Positions 53,916 to 62,745 of a stretch of DNA of 64,000 nt are shown here, in pieces (positions within the stretch are counted from its first letter, which is position 1; every line of letters starts with the position of its first letter). A model generated the notes under the pieces. It was not told where the DNA came from, searched no databases, and was given only the letters and a program-made list of their open reading frames with translations. Position numbers and translations under genes: made by a program. Source of the DNA: Endozoicomonas gorgoniicola (lineage in GTDB: Bacteria; Pseudomonadota; Gammaproteobacteria; Pseudomonadales; Endozoicomonadaceae); the NCBI RefSeq assembly GCF_025562715.2, contig NZ_JAPFCC010000001.1:3697501-3761500 (forward strand). The letters are read 5' to 3'.

Positions 53916-54557
53916 TCAGCCCCTGACAATACTGTTCTCTCGAATCTCTTCACCAATGGTCGTACCGGGTCCATGCCCTGTCACTACGCAGGCTTCTTCG
54001 TCGAGAACATATAAACGTTCACGGATAGATTTTTCTATCGCTTTAAAGTCTCCGCCCCAGAGGTCGGTTCTGCCAATAGAGCGACGGAACAGTGTATCAC
54101 CTGCAATCAGTAGTTTGTGTGATTCAAAGTAAAAGCTCATTGACCCTGGTGTATGACCCGGTGTGTGAAGGGCAACACCACAGCCACAGGGTAGTTCTTC
54201 ATCATCTTTAAGCCAGTAATCCGGATCAGGGACGGGAGCATAAGGTACACCAAACATACGACACTGCCCTTCAAGGTTATCCCACAGGAACTTGTCTTCC
54301 TCATGTAGATAGATGGGAGCACCAGTCAGTTTTTTCAGTTCACCACTGGCCAGGAAATGATCCAGGTGAGCATGGGTATGAATCAGGGCAACCACCTTAA
54401 GTCCCAGCTCATTCAGTTTGGCGAGAATAGTGTCAGCATCGCCACCCGGGTCAACAACAATAGCTTTACCGGTAGCTTTGTCACCAATGATGGTACAGTT
54501 GCACTGCAGCGGACCCACCGGAAAGGTAGTCCTGATAAAATCGGTCTGTTTTGTCAT
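53916..54557 (-). CDS. MBL-fold metallohydrolase (glyoxalase II-like, YcbL type)
   Basis: The protein has 213 residues from the ATG at 54557 (AGGATG upstream). The metal-binding signature is H62-A-H64-L-D66-H67, with later ligands in LHTPGHTPGSMSF and LIAGDTLFRRSIGRTD. The family hydrolyses thioesters such as S-lactoylglutathione, or acts on related substrates. The compact size without the C-terminal glyoxalase II domain points to the YcbL/GloC branch. It lies 34 bp upstream of the OmpA-type gene on the same strand, possibly in one transcript. Confidence 0.85.
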   Translation of the reverse strand: MTKQTDFIRTTFPVGPLQCNCTIIGDKATGKAIVVDPGGDADTILAKLNELGLKVVALIHTHAHLDHFLASGELKKLTGAPIYLHEEDKFLWDNLEGQCRMFGVPYAPVPDPDYWLKDDEELPCGCGVALHTPGHTPGSMSFYFESHKLLIAGDTLFRRSIGRTDLWGGDFKAIEKSIRERLYVLDEEACVVTGHGPGTTIGEEIRENSIVRG

Positions 54558-54710
54558 GCTGAATTCATCCTGAAGCCGATGTAGACAGGCCTGAATTCGT
54601 ATCATAAGTGCATAACCTCTGTAACCAGAGGATTGTTTCAGAACCTTTGAAGTGAATCAGAACTCAGGGGTATTCTGTAAAGCAACCAAACCATACAGAG
54701 GAAGCCAAGG

Positions 54711-55703
54711 ATGGCCTATACACACCTGAGCTCTGAAGAGAGATATTATATCGAAACTGAACTCAAAAATGGGACTTCACAAAACAAAATTGCTAAAAAG
54801 CTTGGCCGTTCACAGCCTACCGTGTCGCGAGAAGTAAACCGCAATAAAGGGCAAAGAGGGTACAGGCACCAACAGGCTAATCGCACAGCTCGGCAGCGGC
54901 ACAAAGATAAGCCAAAAGCTATTAAGCTGACAGACGACATTAAACAACGTATTTCAAACGATATCCGTTCAGATTGGAGTCCTGAACAAGTGGCTGGAAG
55001 GCTTGAAAAGGACGGTGTAATCAAGCTGCATCATGAGACGATTTATCAATTTGTAGCGGATGATAAACGGCGCGGAGGCTCGCTCTATAAGCACTTGAGG
55101 CACCAGAAAAAAACTTATCGAAAGCGATACGGTTCAGCTCATAACCGAACCGGTATACCAAATCGGGTTGGCATTGAAGAACGCCCCGAAGTGGTCAACA
55201 ACAGAGAGCGAGTTGGTGACTGGGAAGCTGATACTGTAATAGGTAAAAATCATAAAGGAGCCATCGCTACATTAGATGAACGAAAAACCAAGCTTCGCCT
55301 TGCTGTCCCTCTACCAGGCAAGAAGGCAAAAGCGGTTAAACAGGGAATAATTGACGTACTCAAGCCTCTGAAAAGGTTTGTAAAGACAATAACATACGAC
55401 AATGGAAAGGAGTTTGTTCAGCATGAATCAATTGCCAAAGCTTTAAAATGTGACAGCTACTTTGCTGCCCCCTACCATTCTTGGGAAAGAGGCCAGAATG
55501 AGAATGCTAATGGTTTGCTAAGGCAGTATTTCCCCAAGTCGATGGAGCTTAATGGCGTGACAGAAAAAGATGTCATCATTGCAGTGGATAAGCTGAACAA
55601 CAGGCCAAGAAAGTGCCTGGGCTACAAGACTCCTTATGAGGCATTTAAAGAGTCAACTGGAATAGATGCAAGAAAAGTCATGGGTTATGCACTTATGACT
55701 TGA
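54711..55703 (+). CDS. IS30-family transposase
   Basis: The protein has 330 residues. The N-terminal HTH is LSSEERYYIETELKNGTSQN followed by IAKKLGRSQPTVSRE. The DDE residues are D in VGDWEADTVIG, D in TYDNGKEF and E in WERGQNENANGLLRQ. The frame is intact. I could not define clean terminal inverted repeats by eye: the left end may be near 54640 and the right near 55715, where TTGAATTCAGG follows the stop. Confidence 0.93.
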   Translation: MAYTHLSSEERYYIETELKNGTSQNKIAKKLGRSQPTVSREVNRNKGQRGYRHQQANRTARQRHKDKPKAIKLTDDIKQRISNDIRSDWSPEQVAGRLEKDGVIKLHHETIYQFVADDKRRGGSLYKHLRHQKKTYRKRYGSAHNRTGIPNRVGIEERPEVVNNRERVGDWEADTVIGKNHKGAIATLDERKTKLRLAVPLPGKKAKAVKQGIIDVLKPLKRFVKTITYDNGKEFVQHESIAKALKCDSYFAAPYHSWERGQNENANGLLRQYFPKSMELNGVTEKDVIIAVDKLNNRPRKCLGYKTPYEAFKESTGIDARKVMGYALMT

Positions 55704-55904
55704 ATTCAGGAGGTTTAATAAACCGCAGGGCTTGTAAAATAAAGGCCATTCCGGGAAGCGTCCGGAGTAAAGACTTTTCGAAAGACTTCTGAGCCTCTGC
55801 GGGCGCAAATTTGCAGGTCATTTTAGAGCAGTGTTTCAGGAATACCCAGTGTTATGTTGCTATTATCCAGTACTGTTTATATCAGACTTTTATTACGGCG
55901 CATG

Positions 55905-56204
55905 ATGAAAAAATATTACTTATCCCTTCTACTCTTATTTTCTATTGCGGTAATGGGTAGTGAGTATATGCTTGTGAATGGTGAGTCAAGAGTTAGATTA
56001 ACTCATAATCAAGTTAACGGAAGATGGACTGTTTTCTGGTATAACACTCAAGAATTATCTGATGTCTGCAATGTTGTGATATCTGAAAATACCGCGACTT
56101 TCGTGCATAATGGTGACTACCATTCATATCAAATATTAAGGTTAGGCTTCCCTGATAATTTTGTTCGCTCTCTTTCACCGTTAAGCTCGTCGCCGGAACG
56201 ATAG
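55905..56204 (+). CDS. Small secreted protein of unknown function
   Basis: The product has 99 residues from the ATG at 55905 (55902 and 55854 are in-frame alternatives; no strong ribosome site). MKKYYLSLLLLFSIAVMGSE is a clear signal peptide. The mature part is about 80 residues, with a single cysteine and a pattern of short beta strands (NGRWTVFWYNTQEL). I do not recognise it. It is AT-rich and lies directly beside the IS30 element, so it may be acquired DNA. Confidence 0.55.
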   Translation: MKKYYLSLLLLFSIAVMGSEYMLVNGESRVRLTHNQVNGRWTVFWYNTQELSDVCNVVISENTATFVHNGDYHSYQILRLGFPDNFVRSLSPLSSSPER

Positions 56205-56239
56205 GCTTAATCCAGCCTGCGGAGCCACCCTCTGGAATA

Positions 56240-56908
56240 TTAAAGCATTGCCGGAGTCACTGTCAGTCGTTTGCAGCCACCAGTAGGCAGGCGTTCACCG
56301 GTGCCGGTCAGTCTTTCCAGCAGCAGATAAACAGGCGCGCCGTGGCTGAACAACAGCACATAACCACTCTGGTGACGGCATTTATGATAGATGGCTGTGA
56401 CTGCATCAAACATTCTGGTTTTTATTGCTTCCCGGGTTTCACCATTAAATGATTCCGGATTCGCCGGAAACCAGAAATCCTTGTCATTGTATTGCGCAAC
56501 CTGCTGGCTCTCCCTGTCCCCAACCTGCGACTCGATCAGTTTTGGCTCAATAATCAGTGTATGTTCGGGAACAGAAAGAACATCCATAACGTTTCTGGCT
56601 GACTCACAGGTTCTGGGCAGCGGTGATGCAACCACCTGGCAAATGTTATCAGCCGTCAAACCTGTGGACTTAAGGTCGCTGCCCAGTTGGCGAACCTGCC
56701 TGATCCCCCTGCTTGTCAAATGCGCCTCGATATAACTGGGGTGACGAGGATTTGAGCTATACCAGCCCCCCGTATTCTGTTCCGCTTCACCGTGTCGACA
56801 GATAATCAGTTCCAACGCATTCACCACCACTGATAGAGTAAGTATCACCATCAATAGCATGGCCAGAAATATTCTGCCAACTGCCCCCTTCGCATCGGTT
56901 ATATGCAT
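56240..56908 (-). CDS. Histidine phosphatase superfamily protein, membrane-anchored or periplasmic
   Basis: The protein has 222 residues. A hydrophobic N-terminal segment (about 12-32) acts as anchor or signal. The catalytic motif is C37-R38-H39-G40-E41, with the second conserved arginine in SPLPRTCESARNVM and the second histidine in LFSHGAPVYL. It is related to phosphoglycerate-mutase-like phosphatases (SixA/CobC types). The substrate is unknown. It is followed upstream by the unknown gene at 56923 on the same strand, 14 bp away, so they are probably cotranscribed. Confidence 0.85.
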   Translation of the reverse strand: MHITDAKGAVGRIFLAMLLMVILTLSVVVNALELIICRHGEAEQNTGGWYSSNPRHPSYIEAHLTSRGIRQVRQLGSDLKSTGLTADNICQVVASPLPRTCESARNVMDVLSVPEHTLIIEPKLIESQVGDRESQQVAQYNDKDFWFPANPESFNGETREAIKTRMFDAVTAIYHKCRHQSGYVLLFSHGAPVYLLLERLTGTGERLPTGGCKRLTVTPAML

Positions 56909-56922
56909 TAGCCAACAGATGT

Positions 56923-57231
56923 TTATATTAACGCCTGACTGGCTGGCAGTTTATCCAGATGATCAAAGCTGACAACCTCCTCTCGAGTAATCTGCAACAG
57001 GATTTTACGACCATTGTGGCGAGCGTTTCCGGGTGAAACCTGCTGTGCAGGAAGCGGTTCCAAACCTTTGAGATTGAGTTGTATAAGGCGCTTTGCGGTC
57101 ACAGATACCCAAAAATTAATACCTCCCGGACGCTTTTCATAACCTGGGTAGGGAAAACAGGGCTGTTCCAGCGACTCTTCCTGATCGTCGCACTCTTCCT
57201 GTGATTCAGGCAGACCAAAACGAATTGCCAT
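56923..57231 (-). CDS. Conserved-looking cytoplasmic protein, unknown function
   Basis: The protein has 102 residues; the ATG is preceded by GGAGGTGA, a strong ribosome site. It has an acidic N-terminal part (ESQEECDDQEESLEQP) and then a beta-rich segment (GINFWVSVTAKRLIQLNLKG). There is no signal or membrane segment. The family is not recognised. It is the probable first gene of a pair with the histidine phosphatase. Confidence 0.65.
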   Translation of the reverse strand: MAIRFGLPESQEECDDQEESLEQPCFPYPGYEKRPGGINFWVSVTAKRLIQLNLKGLEPLPAQQVSPGNARHNGRKILLQITREEVVSFDHLDKLPASQALI

Positions 57232-57345
57232 GCTTCACCTCCAGACACTGATCTACATATGAAACATTCGTACAAAAACGCCCGACAAGAGCGCAACAGG
57301 AATCAAAGACAGGCTTCTAGTGTAGACAAGCTTTTTGCCCTATAA

Positions 57346-57579
57346 GCAAATATCAAATTTGCATTAGAGAAATCGGAACCTGAAGCTAATCTTTCTGTCT
57401 ATGAATACAGAAAGCATTTATTTGGCACAGGTTTCCAGCAGGAGAAGCAGGCGCTTCATGCACTTCTGGAATCAGGAGAAAACTCTCTTAACGAGATCTG
57501 GCTCAGAAAAACCTCACACTCGTTGTTGCTGCTCGCACACAGTCTGATCACACAGTTTTCAAAGCGTTTGAGGATGTAA
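57346..57579 (+). other. Open frame without start codon upstream of the symporter gene
   Basis: 77 codons are open and read like protein (for example LFGTGFQQEKQALHALLESG and LNEIWLRKTSHSLLLLAHS), ending at TAA 57577-57579 just before the symporter ribosome site. No ATG or GTG start lies in frame and a stop precedes it. It could be the tail of a deleted gene. The rest of the 359-bp gap (57232-57590) shows no other feature. Confidence 0.35.
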
Positions 57580-57590
57580 GGAGATGAATC

Positions 57591-58835
57591 ATGTGCGACC
57601 GATGCAACAGGCACTATAGAATCGGCTCAACGGCCTTGCTGCTGCTGGCTGCTGCCCTCGGGCTGGTGACTGGCTGGTTTGATGTTCCAGTCATTAATGG
57701 CATCTGTGAAGTCATTACCGATATTTTTATCCGGCTTCTGAAACTGGTAAGCCTCCCTATCATTTTCTTCTCCCTGATCGCCACGCTTTCGGGCATGAGT
57801 GGCATGGGCGATGTAAAAGCGATGGGGGGCAAAGTTCTCAAGTTTACGCTTCTGACAACCCTCGTTGCAGCGGCGATGGCTCTGCTGCTGTATACCAGCT
57901 TTGACCCGGCTCATCAGGGTAGCCTTGCTGGCACCTATACCGGCCAGGACCTGGAGGTGGTCAGCTACTGGAACTATCTGCTGAGCATCATTCCATCCAG
58001 TTTTATTGAACCGTTCTACAACGGCAATGTGATGGGTGCTTTATTTCTGGCATTGCTGATGAGCGCCGCCATCCTTTCTCTGGGGCAGGATCATAAAAAC
58101 ACCCTGCACAAACTCTTTGACAGCCTGTTTGCAGCTGTTATGAAAATGACCAGTTTTGTACTCAAACTGATGCCTCTGGCTGTCTGGGCGTTTGTTGCTC
58201 TGTTTGTCCGGGACTTTCAGAATCAGGACATGCTTCAGGGACTGGCGGTTTACCTGATCTGTGTACTGCTGGCCAACATTATTCAGGCAGGCGTTGTTCT
58301 GCCGCTGTTTCTTAAAAGCAAAGGCATCCCGCCGGTAAAAACACTCAAAGCCATGTGGCCAGCACTGACCATTGCCTTTTTCTCTAAATCATCCAGCGCG
58401 GCCCTGCCCTCTGCTGTCGAATGCGCAGAACAGAGGCTCGGAGTCAATGGCAAAGTGGCACGGTTCAGTATGCCGCTGTGTATCAGTGTTAACATGAACG
58501 CTTGTGCAGCCTTTATTCTTATCACCGTACTGTTCGTATCCCAAAGCAACGGGGTTCAGTTTTCTACTCTGGAACTTTTGTCCTGGGTGTTGGTTGCATC
58601 GATTGCGGCGATTGGCAATGCAGGCGTGCCTATGGGGTGCTATATGCTGTCCAGTGCGTTTCTGGCAGCCATGAATGTTGATTTGCAGCTGATGCTTTTG
58701 ATTCTGCCGTTTTACAGCTTCATTGATATGCTCGAAAGCGCCATAAACGTCTGGTCCGACTCCTGCGTAACCGCTATGGTCAACCAGGAACTGGAACAGG
58801 CTGGTGAACTGGCTTCGGAACAGGCAGAAAGCTGA
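57591..58835 (+). CDS. Dicarboxylate/amino acid:cation symporter (DAACS family)
   Basis: The protein has 414 residues with eight membrane helices and two re-entrant loops. The first loop is the Ser-rich SKSSSAALPS (about 264-273), and the substrate motif usually NMxGT reads NMNAC here (about 302-306). The second loop lies at IGNAGVPMG. It imports C4-dicarboxylates, glutamate or serine/threonine with Na+ or H+; the non-standard NMNAC makes substrate choice uncertain. AAGGAG is ten bases before the ATG. It is a single gene with a hairpin after it. Confidence 0.88.
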   Translation: MCDRCNRHYRIGSTALLLLAAALGLVTGWFDVPVINGICEVITDIFIRLLKLVSLPIIFFSLIATLSGMSGMGDVKAMGGKVLKFTLLTTLVAAAMALLLYTSFDPAHQGSLAGTYTGQDLEVVSYWNYLLSIIPSSFIEPFYNGNVMGALFLALLMSAAILSLGQDHKNTLHKLFDSLFAAVMKMTSFVLKLMPLAVWAFVALFVRDFQNQDMLQGLAVYLICVLLANIIQAGVVLPLFLKSKGIPPVKTLKAMWPALTIAFFSKSSSAALPSAVECAEQRLGVNGKVARFSMPLCISVNMNACAAFILITVLFVSQSNGVQFSTLELLSWVLVASIAAIGNAGVPMGCYMLSSAFLAAMNVDLQLMLLILPFYSFIDMLESAINVWSDSCVTAMVNQELEQAGELASEQAES

Positions 58836-58850
58836 AGGAAAAAGGCTGTG

Positions 58851-58867
58851 GGCATGTCAACCATGCC
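58851..58867. terminator. Hairpin between the symporter and CBS genes
   Basis: GGCATG pairs with CATGCC around a short loop, followed by TCTTCTTGTTT on the plus strand. It is a short but plausible terminator between convergent genes. Confidence 0.5.
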
Positions 58868-58892
58868 TCTTCTTGTTTACTGGCCTGTTTAT

Positions 58893-59297
58893 TCAGGCAA
58901 ACGATACGCTTTTAATCATTTCACTCAGAGCTTTCAGCACATCTTTACGACTGATGACACCCAGTAGTTCATACTCCTGAATCACTGGGTACACCTTGGG
59001 TTTGTTGCCCTGCATTCTCTGTGCAATATCAATGACAGATTCCTCAGGAGTCACAAATAAAGGTTCCCTGTGCATCAGGTCAGCAACGACTTTGCGGCTG
59101 TCTGAATGATAAGTACCAGAAAGCATCTGTGCGATACAATCCTGCTCTGATAAAAAGCCAACCAGCCTTCTTTCACTATTGACCACGGGTAATCCGATCA
59201 GACCTGATGCAATAATCCGCTCTACGGCTTCTGCCAGCATCAGGTCTACAGAGAGAGGTGTAATATTCCTGCGAACAATATCTTTAACCACTATCAT
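58893..59297 (-). CDS. Two-CBS-domain protein
   Basis: The protein has 134 residues from the ATG at 59297 (GGGAG upstream). It is a tandem CBS pair: LPVVNSERRLVGFLSEQD in the first and YPVIQEYELLGVISRKDV in the second. Stand-alone CBS pairs bind adenine nucleotides and regulate partner proteins. No partner is evident here. Confidence 0.88.
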   Translation of the reverse strand: MIVVKDIVRRNITPLSVDLMLAEAVERIIASGLIGLPVVNSERRLVGFLSEQDCIAQMLSGTYHSDSRKVVADLMHREPLFVTPEESVIDIAQRMQGNKPKVYPVIQEYELLGVISRKDVLKALSEMIKSVSFA

Positions 59298-59408
59298 ATC
59301 TGGCTCCCACATAAGTCGTGACCCGTATCACAGTATGAACCGATTGAGGGTCACAGACCAAGCAAAAAGAGCCTATCGCATCTATTGATGCATTCTATTA
59401 GTAATCGT

Positions 59409-60692
59409 TTAGATGCGGCTGATAACCCGGCAGAATCGCTGACACAGAAAGTCCAGGTCTTCATCACTGATAATGTAAGGTGGCATGATGTAAACCAGCT
59501 TGCCAAACGGGCGCACCCAGATGCCTTCCTCAACGAACATGGGCTGCAATTCCTCCATAACAACCGGCTCTTTCAGTTCAACCACACCGATCGCCCCAAG
59601 AATTCTCACTTCCGCCACTGTGTCAAACGCTGCACAGGGCGACAAACCATCCCGCAGTTTTTGTTCAATATTGGCCACCTGGGACTTCCATTCACCAGTG
59701 GCAAAAATATCCAGACTGGCGTTAGCTGCGGCGCAGGCCAGGGGATTTGCCATAAAGGTTGGTCCGTGCATGATCGGCCCATGGGCAGAAATGGTGTCGC
59801 TGACTTTTTCAGTACACAGCGTGGCTGCCATGGTCATGTAACCACCGGTCAGCGCTTTGCCCACCGTCATGATGTCCGGCACAGTATTGGCGTGTTCACA
59901 GGCAAACAGCTTGCCGGTTCTGCCAAAACCGGTAGCAATCTCATCGTGAATCAGCAGGACATTGTACTCATCACATAACTCCCGAACCCGCCTGAGGAAA
60001 TCAGGCGAGTAGAAATACATGCCTCCAGCCCCCTGAACAATCGGTTCAATAATGACCGCAGCCACCTGTTCGTGTATGGTTTCCAGGCTGTTTTTGAATT
60101 CACTGATATGTGATTCATCAAACGGCTCATCAAACTTGCAGGAAGGGCGCGACACAAAATGATGCTCGGGAAGAACCCCCGTAAACATGGAATGCATACC
60201 CCCGACCGGGTCACATACTGACATGGCTCCAGCGGTGTCACCGTAATAACCGCCCCGGAATGTCAGAATCTTTGTTTTACGGGTATAGCCCTGAACAACC
60301 CAATACTGCACCGCCATTTTAATCGCCACTTCCACAGACACTGAACCTGAGTCCGCAAAGAATACGGTCTGGATGGGTTCAGGTGTCATATCCACCAGCT
60401 TACGGGCAAGGTCAATAGCAGGCTTATGGGTCAGGCCACCAAACATGACATGAGAGAAAGTATCAATCTGTGCTTTCATAGCCTGATTCATGTGTGGGTG
60501 GTTGTAACCGTGTGCCATACACCACCAGGACGACATTCCATCAATGACTTCCCTGCCATCATTTAATTTCAGCTTGACGCCATCCGCCCCGGTCACAGGG
60601 AAAACAGGAACGGAGCCGTTGGTCGAACTATAAGGGTGCCAGATATGTCTGGATTCAAACTCAAGGTCCTCAGAACTAAGAAGGTGGTGCAA
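59409..60692 (-). CDS. bioA: Adenosylmethionine-8-amino-7-oxononanoate aminotransferase
   Basis: The protein has 427 residues, starting at TTG (60692) with AGGAG seven bases upstream; an ATG at 60770 would add 26 unrelated residues encoded by a tandem repeat. It is a class III PLP aminotransferase, with SSWWCMAHGYNHPHMN near the start, HDEIATGFGRTG for the cofactor ring, and the PLP lysine in GKALTGG. It makes 7,8-diaminopelargonic acid from KAPA in biotin synthesis. No other bio gene adjoins it, so it is unlinked here. Confidence 0.93.
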   Translation of the reverse strand: MHHLLSSEDLEFESRHIWHPYSSTNGSVPVFPVTGADGVKLKLNDGREVIDGMSSWWCMAHGYNHPHMNQAMKAQIDTFSHVMFGGLTHKPAIDLARKLVDMTPEPIQTVFFADSGSVSVEVAIKMAVQYWVVQGYTRKTKILTFRGGYYGDTAGAMSVCDPVGGMHSMFTGVLPEHHFVSRPSCKFDEPFDESHISEFKNSLETIHEQVAAVIIEPIVQGAGGMYFYSPDFLRRVRELCDEYNVLLIHDEIATGFGRTGKLFACEHANTVPDIMTVGKALTGGYMTMAATLCTEKVSDTISAHGPIMHGPTFMANPLACAAANASLDIFATGEWKSQVANIEQKLRDGLSPCAAFDTVAEVRILGAIGVVELKEPVVMEELQPMFVEEGIWVRPFGKLVYIMPPYIISDEDLDFLCQRFCRVISRI

Positions 60693-60733
60693 AATTAACT
60701 CCTGAATTGGCTGGCTTTGAAAGCGCCAGAAAA

Positions 60734-60780
60734 CACTTATAACCAGAAAGCACTTATAACCAGAAAGCACTTATAAATAG
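60734..60780. repeat. 17-bp tandem repeat upstream of bioA
   Basis: CACTTATAACCAGAAAG occurs at 60734-60750 and 60751-60767, followed by a partial third copy (60768-60780). It sits 42-88 bp before the bioA TTG start, in the likely promoter region. Confidence 0.85.
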
Positions 60781-60908
60781 TTTGGCGAGGCCATAATAAT
60801 GAGAAATAGTCCGAAATGTGAAATTTCTCCCCCCTCGCTGAAAGAATCAGTAAGATGGGTTAAACTTTAGTCTCACTATCTGACATCTGATCAACAAAGA
60901 AATCCCTT

Positions 60909-61781
60909 ATGGCCGCCCTGTTTGTAAACCAGTTCACCACTCTTGATTTCAGTTTTCTCTCCCCTGAGCGCGGTGTCGTCGGAGAAACCTGGCTCGCTGA
61001 TGTGGTTTTATACGGAGACCTTGATGAGCAGGGAATGGTGTTTGATTTCGGGCATGTAAAGAAACAGGTAAAAGCCTCCCTGGACTTTCTGGCGGACCAC
61101 CGCCTGCTGGTACCTGTTGCCCATTCGTCCATTAAGGTCGATTCATCCGGTGACCGCCTGGATGTCACCATGGACTCACCGGTTGTCGGTACAATTAACT
61201 GCAAGGCGCCTGCACAGGCCATGCTGCTGGTTGACGCCGAACAAATAACCACTGATGTATTAACACCTATTCTGGAGAAAGCGCTCTTGCCAGAACTGCC
61301 TGATAACGTCAAAAACGTTAAACTCAGGCTCTATAGTGAATCCATTGAAGGCGCTTATTACCATTACAGTCACGGTCTGAAAAAACATCTGGGTGATTGC
61401 CAGCGAATTGCTCATGGTCACCGGTCCGCCATTCAGGTTCATGTAAATGGAGAGCGAGATCAGCTCCTTGAAAAGGGCTGGGCAGAAAAGTGGCAAGACA
61501 TTTATATTGCAACAACCGAAGACCTTCTTGAATGTTTTGAACAGAATGGACGTCGTTACAATCGCTTCGGCTACACCTCTGATCAGGGGTATTTCGAGCT
61601 GACTATTGCTGAATACCTCTGCTACCTGATCGATACAGACACCACCGTAGAACTGTTGGCACAGCATATTGCTGCGGAAATGAGTAAAGCGCTACCTGAT
61701 AATTCTGACCTTCAGGTAACGGCCTATGAAGGGCTTAATAAGGGTTCCATTGCCAGAATGGTAGTGCATGCCAGAAGTTAG
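60909..61781 (+). CDS. 6-carboxytetrahydropterin synthase (QueD/PTPS)-like protein, two-domain
   Basis: The protein has 290 residues, about twice a single QueD. The N-terminal half has GMVFDFGHVKKQVKASLDFL followed by ADHRLLVP, the substrate-glutamate and zinc-helix region of the fold. The C-terminal half has CQRIAHGHRSAIQVHVNG, with His residues typical of the zinc site. The two halves may together form one modified active site or two. A role in queuosine or pterin metabolism is inferred from the family. The stop codon is part of a 17-bp tandem duplication. Confidence 0.8.
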   Translation: MAALFVNQFTTLDFSFLSPERGVVGETWLADVVLYGDLDEQGMVFDFGHVKKQVKASLDFLADHRLLVPVAHSSIKVDSSGDRLDVTMDSPVVGTINCKAPAQAMLLVDAEQITTDVLTPILEKALLPELPDNVKNVKLRLYSESIEGAYYHYSHGLKKHLGDCQRIAHGHRSAIQVHVNGERDQLLEKGWAEKWQDIYIATTEDLLECFEQNGRRYNRFGYTSDQGYFELTIAEYLCYLIDTDTTVELLAQHIAAEMSKALPDNSDLQVTAYEGLNKGSIARMVVHARS

Positions 61782-61801
61782 TGCATGCCAGAAGTTAGTG
61801 C
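61762..61801. repeat. 17-bp tandem duplication over the stop codon of the QueD-like gene
   Basis: TAGTGCATGCCAGAAGT occurs at 61762-61778 and 61779-61795, with a partial third (61796-61801). The first base triplet of the second copy is the stop codon TAG. Confidence 0.9.
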
Positions 61802-61810
61802 AAAGCCGCT

Positions 61811-61830
61811 CCCCGGAGCTTGCTCCGGGG
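61811..61830 (+). terminator. Hairpin after the QueD-like gene
   Basis: CCCCGGAGC pairs perfectly with GCTCCGGGG around a two-base gap. It is a strong GC stem without a following T-run, so termination is uncertain. Confidence 0.5.
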
Positions 61831-61927
61831 AATATGCCCGTAGAGATTTTAATAAGGGATATAAAATTACATTGTTGTTTAATATTCGCTGATTGCTGGT
61901 AAATAGATCGCTTCAGGAGCTCTGCTT

Positions 61928-62668
61928 ATGAACGAGTTTCAACGAAAAATCAGTTCTTCACATTTAGAAGTGGGGGATGTGTTATTTAAACTGTTAAATA
62001 ATACATCAGGGATCATAGCCAAAGGTATAAGTCTTTTCTCTCCGGTTCCGTTATGGCTTAATTTTTCAGGATATAGAAGAAAAACATCTAATCTTTACTC
62101 ACAAGATCCCTGTAAAGTAACCCACGCAGCTTTTTCTATGGGGCAAGATGGACTTTTTGAATATGATGAGACACGCGGAATATTTGAAATCATGCGATTT
62201 AGAGGAGCTGGCGTAACTTATACACCAGATCCTGACTTTAAAACTCATGGTGGAAAAGAATATTTAGTTGTCAGGTGTATTAATAAGAAATTATCCGAAA
62301 AGGCTTACCGAAAAGCCTTAACGGTTCATTCCTGCTGGGCTACATCAAGAAGCACATCTTACGGTATCAGAAGAGCTATAAATTCATTTTTTTTCCAAAT
62401 AAGAGGCCCATCTATAACAGATGAAAGGCTTAGGATATTACAAAAAAGACTTATGAATGAAACTGAAAGCTTAATCAAAACAAACAGGGTTAATTTCTTT
62501 TGCTCTGAATTTATTGCATTTATTTATATATGGGCAGCAATAGAGCTAACTTATCACCGTCATTTTGATGATCCATTAAAAATATTTGGAACAGATCATG
62601 TAAGGCTTATTCCATCAGAATTATTTTGTAGAATGCTGCATCATGGCCAATTTATTCCTTTACTATGA
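61928..62668 (+). CDS. YiiX-like permuted NlpC/P60 (papain-fold) protein
   Basis: The protein has 246 residues. It opens HLEVGDVLFKLL, the start typical of permuted NlpC/P60 proteins. The likely catalytic histidine is H66 in KVTHAAFSMG, with an acidic residue in FEYDETRG, and the cysteine comes last, C192 in NFFCSEFIAFIY. His before Cys is the permuted order of YiiX/YebB and poxvirus G6-like amidases and lipases. No signal peptide is seen. The gene is AT-rich compared with bioA and the QueD-like gene, and it lies next to an IS110 element, which suggests acquisition. A secreted effector or a lipid/peptide hydrolase is possible. Confidence 0.6.
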   Translation: MNEFQRKISSSHLEVGDVLFKLLNNTSGIIAKGISLFSPVPLWLNFSGYRRKTSNLYSQDPCKVTHAAFSMGQDGLFEYDETRGIFEIMRFRGAGVTYTPDPDFKTHGGKEYLVVRCINKKLSEKAYRKALTVHSCWATSRSTSYGIRRAINSFFFQIRGPSITDERLRILQKRLMNETESLIKTNRVNFFCSEFIAFIYIWAAIELTYHRHFDDPLKIFGTDHVRLIPSELFCRMLHHGQFIPLL

Positions 62669-62745
62669 AAATAGTGCTCCGAACTCGCAAAGCACTCCAT
62701 CCTCACCGACAGGCAAGGTTCTTACTCGCAGCCTCTGATGAGCTT

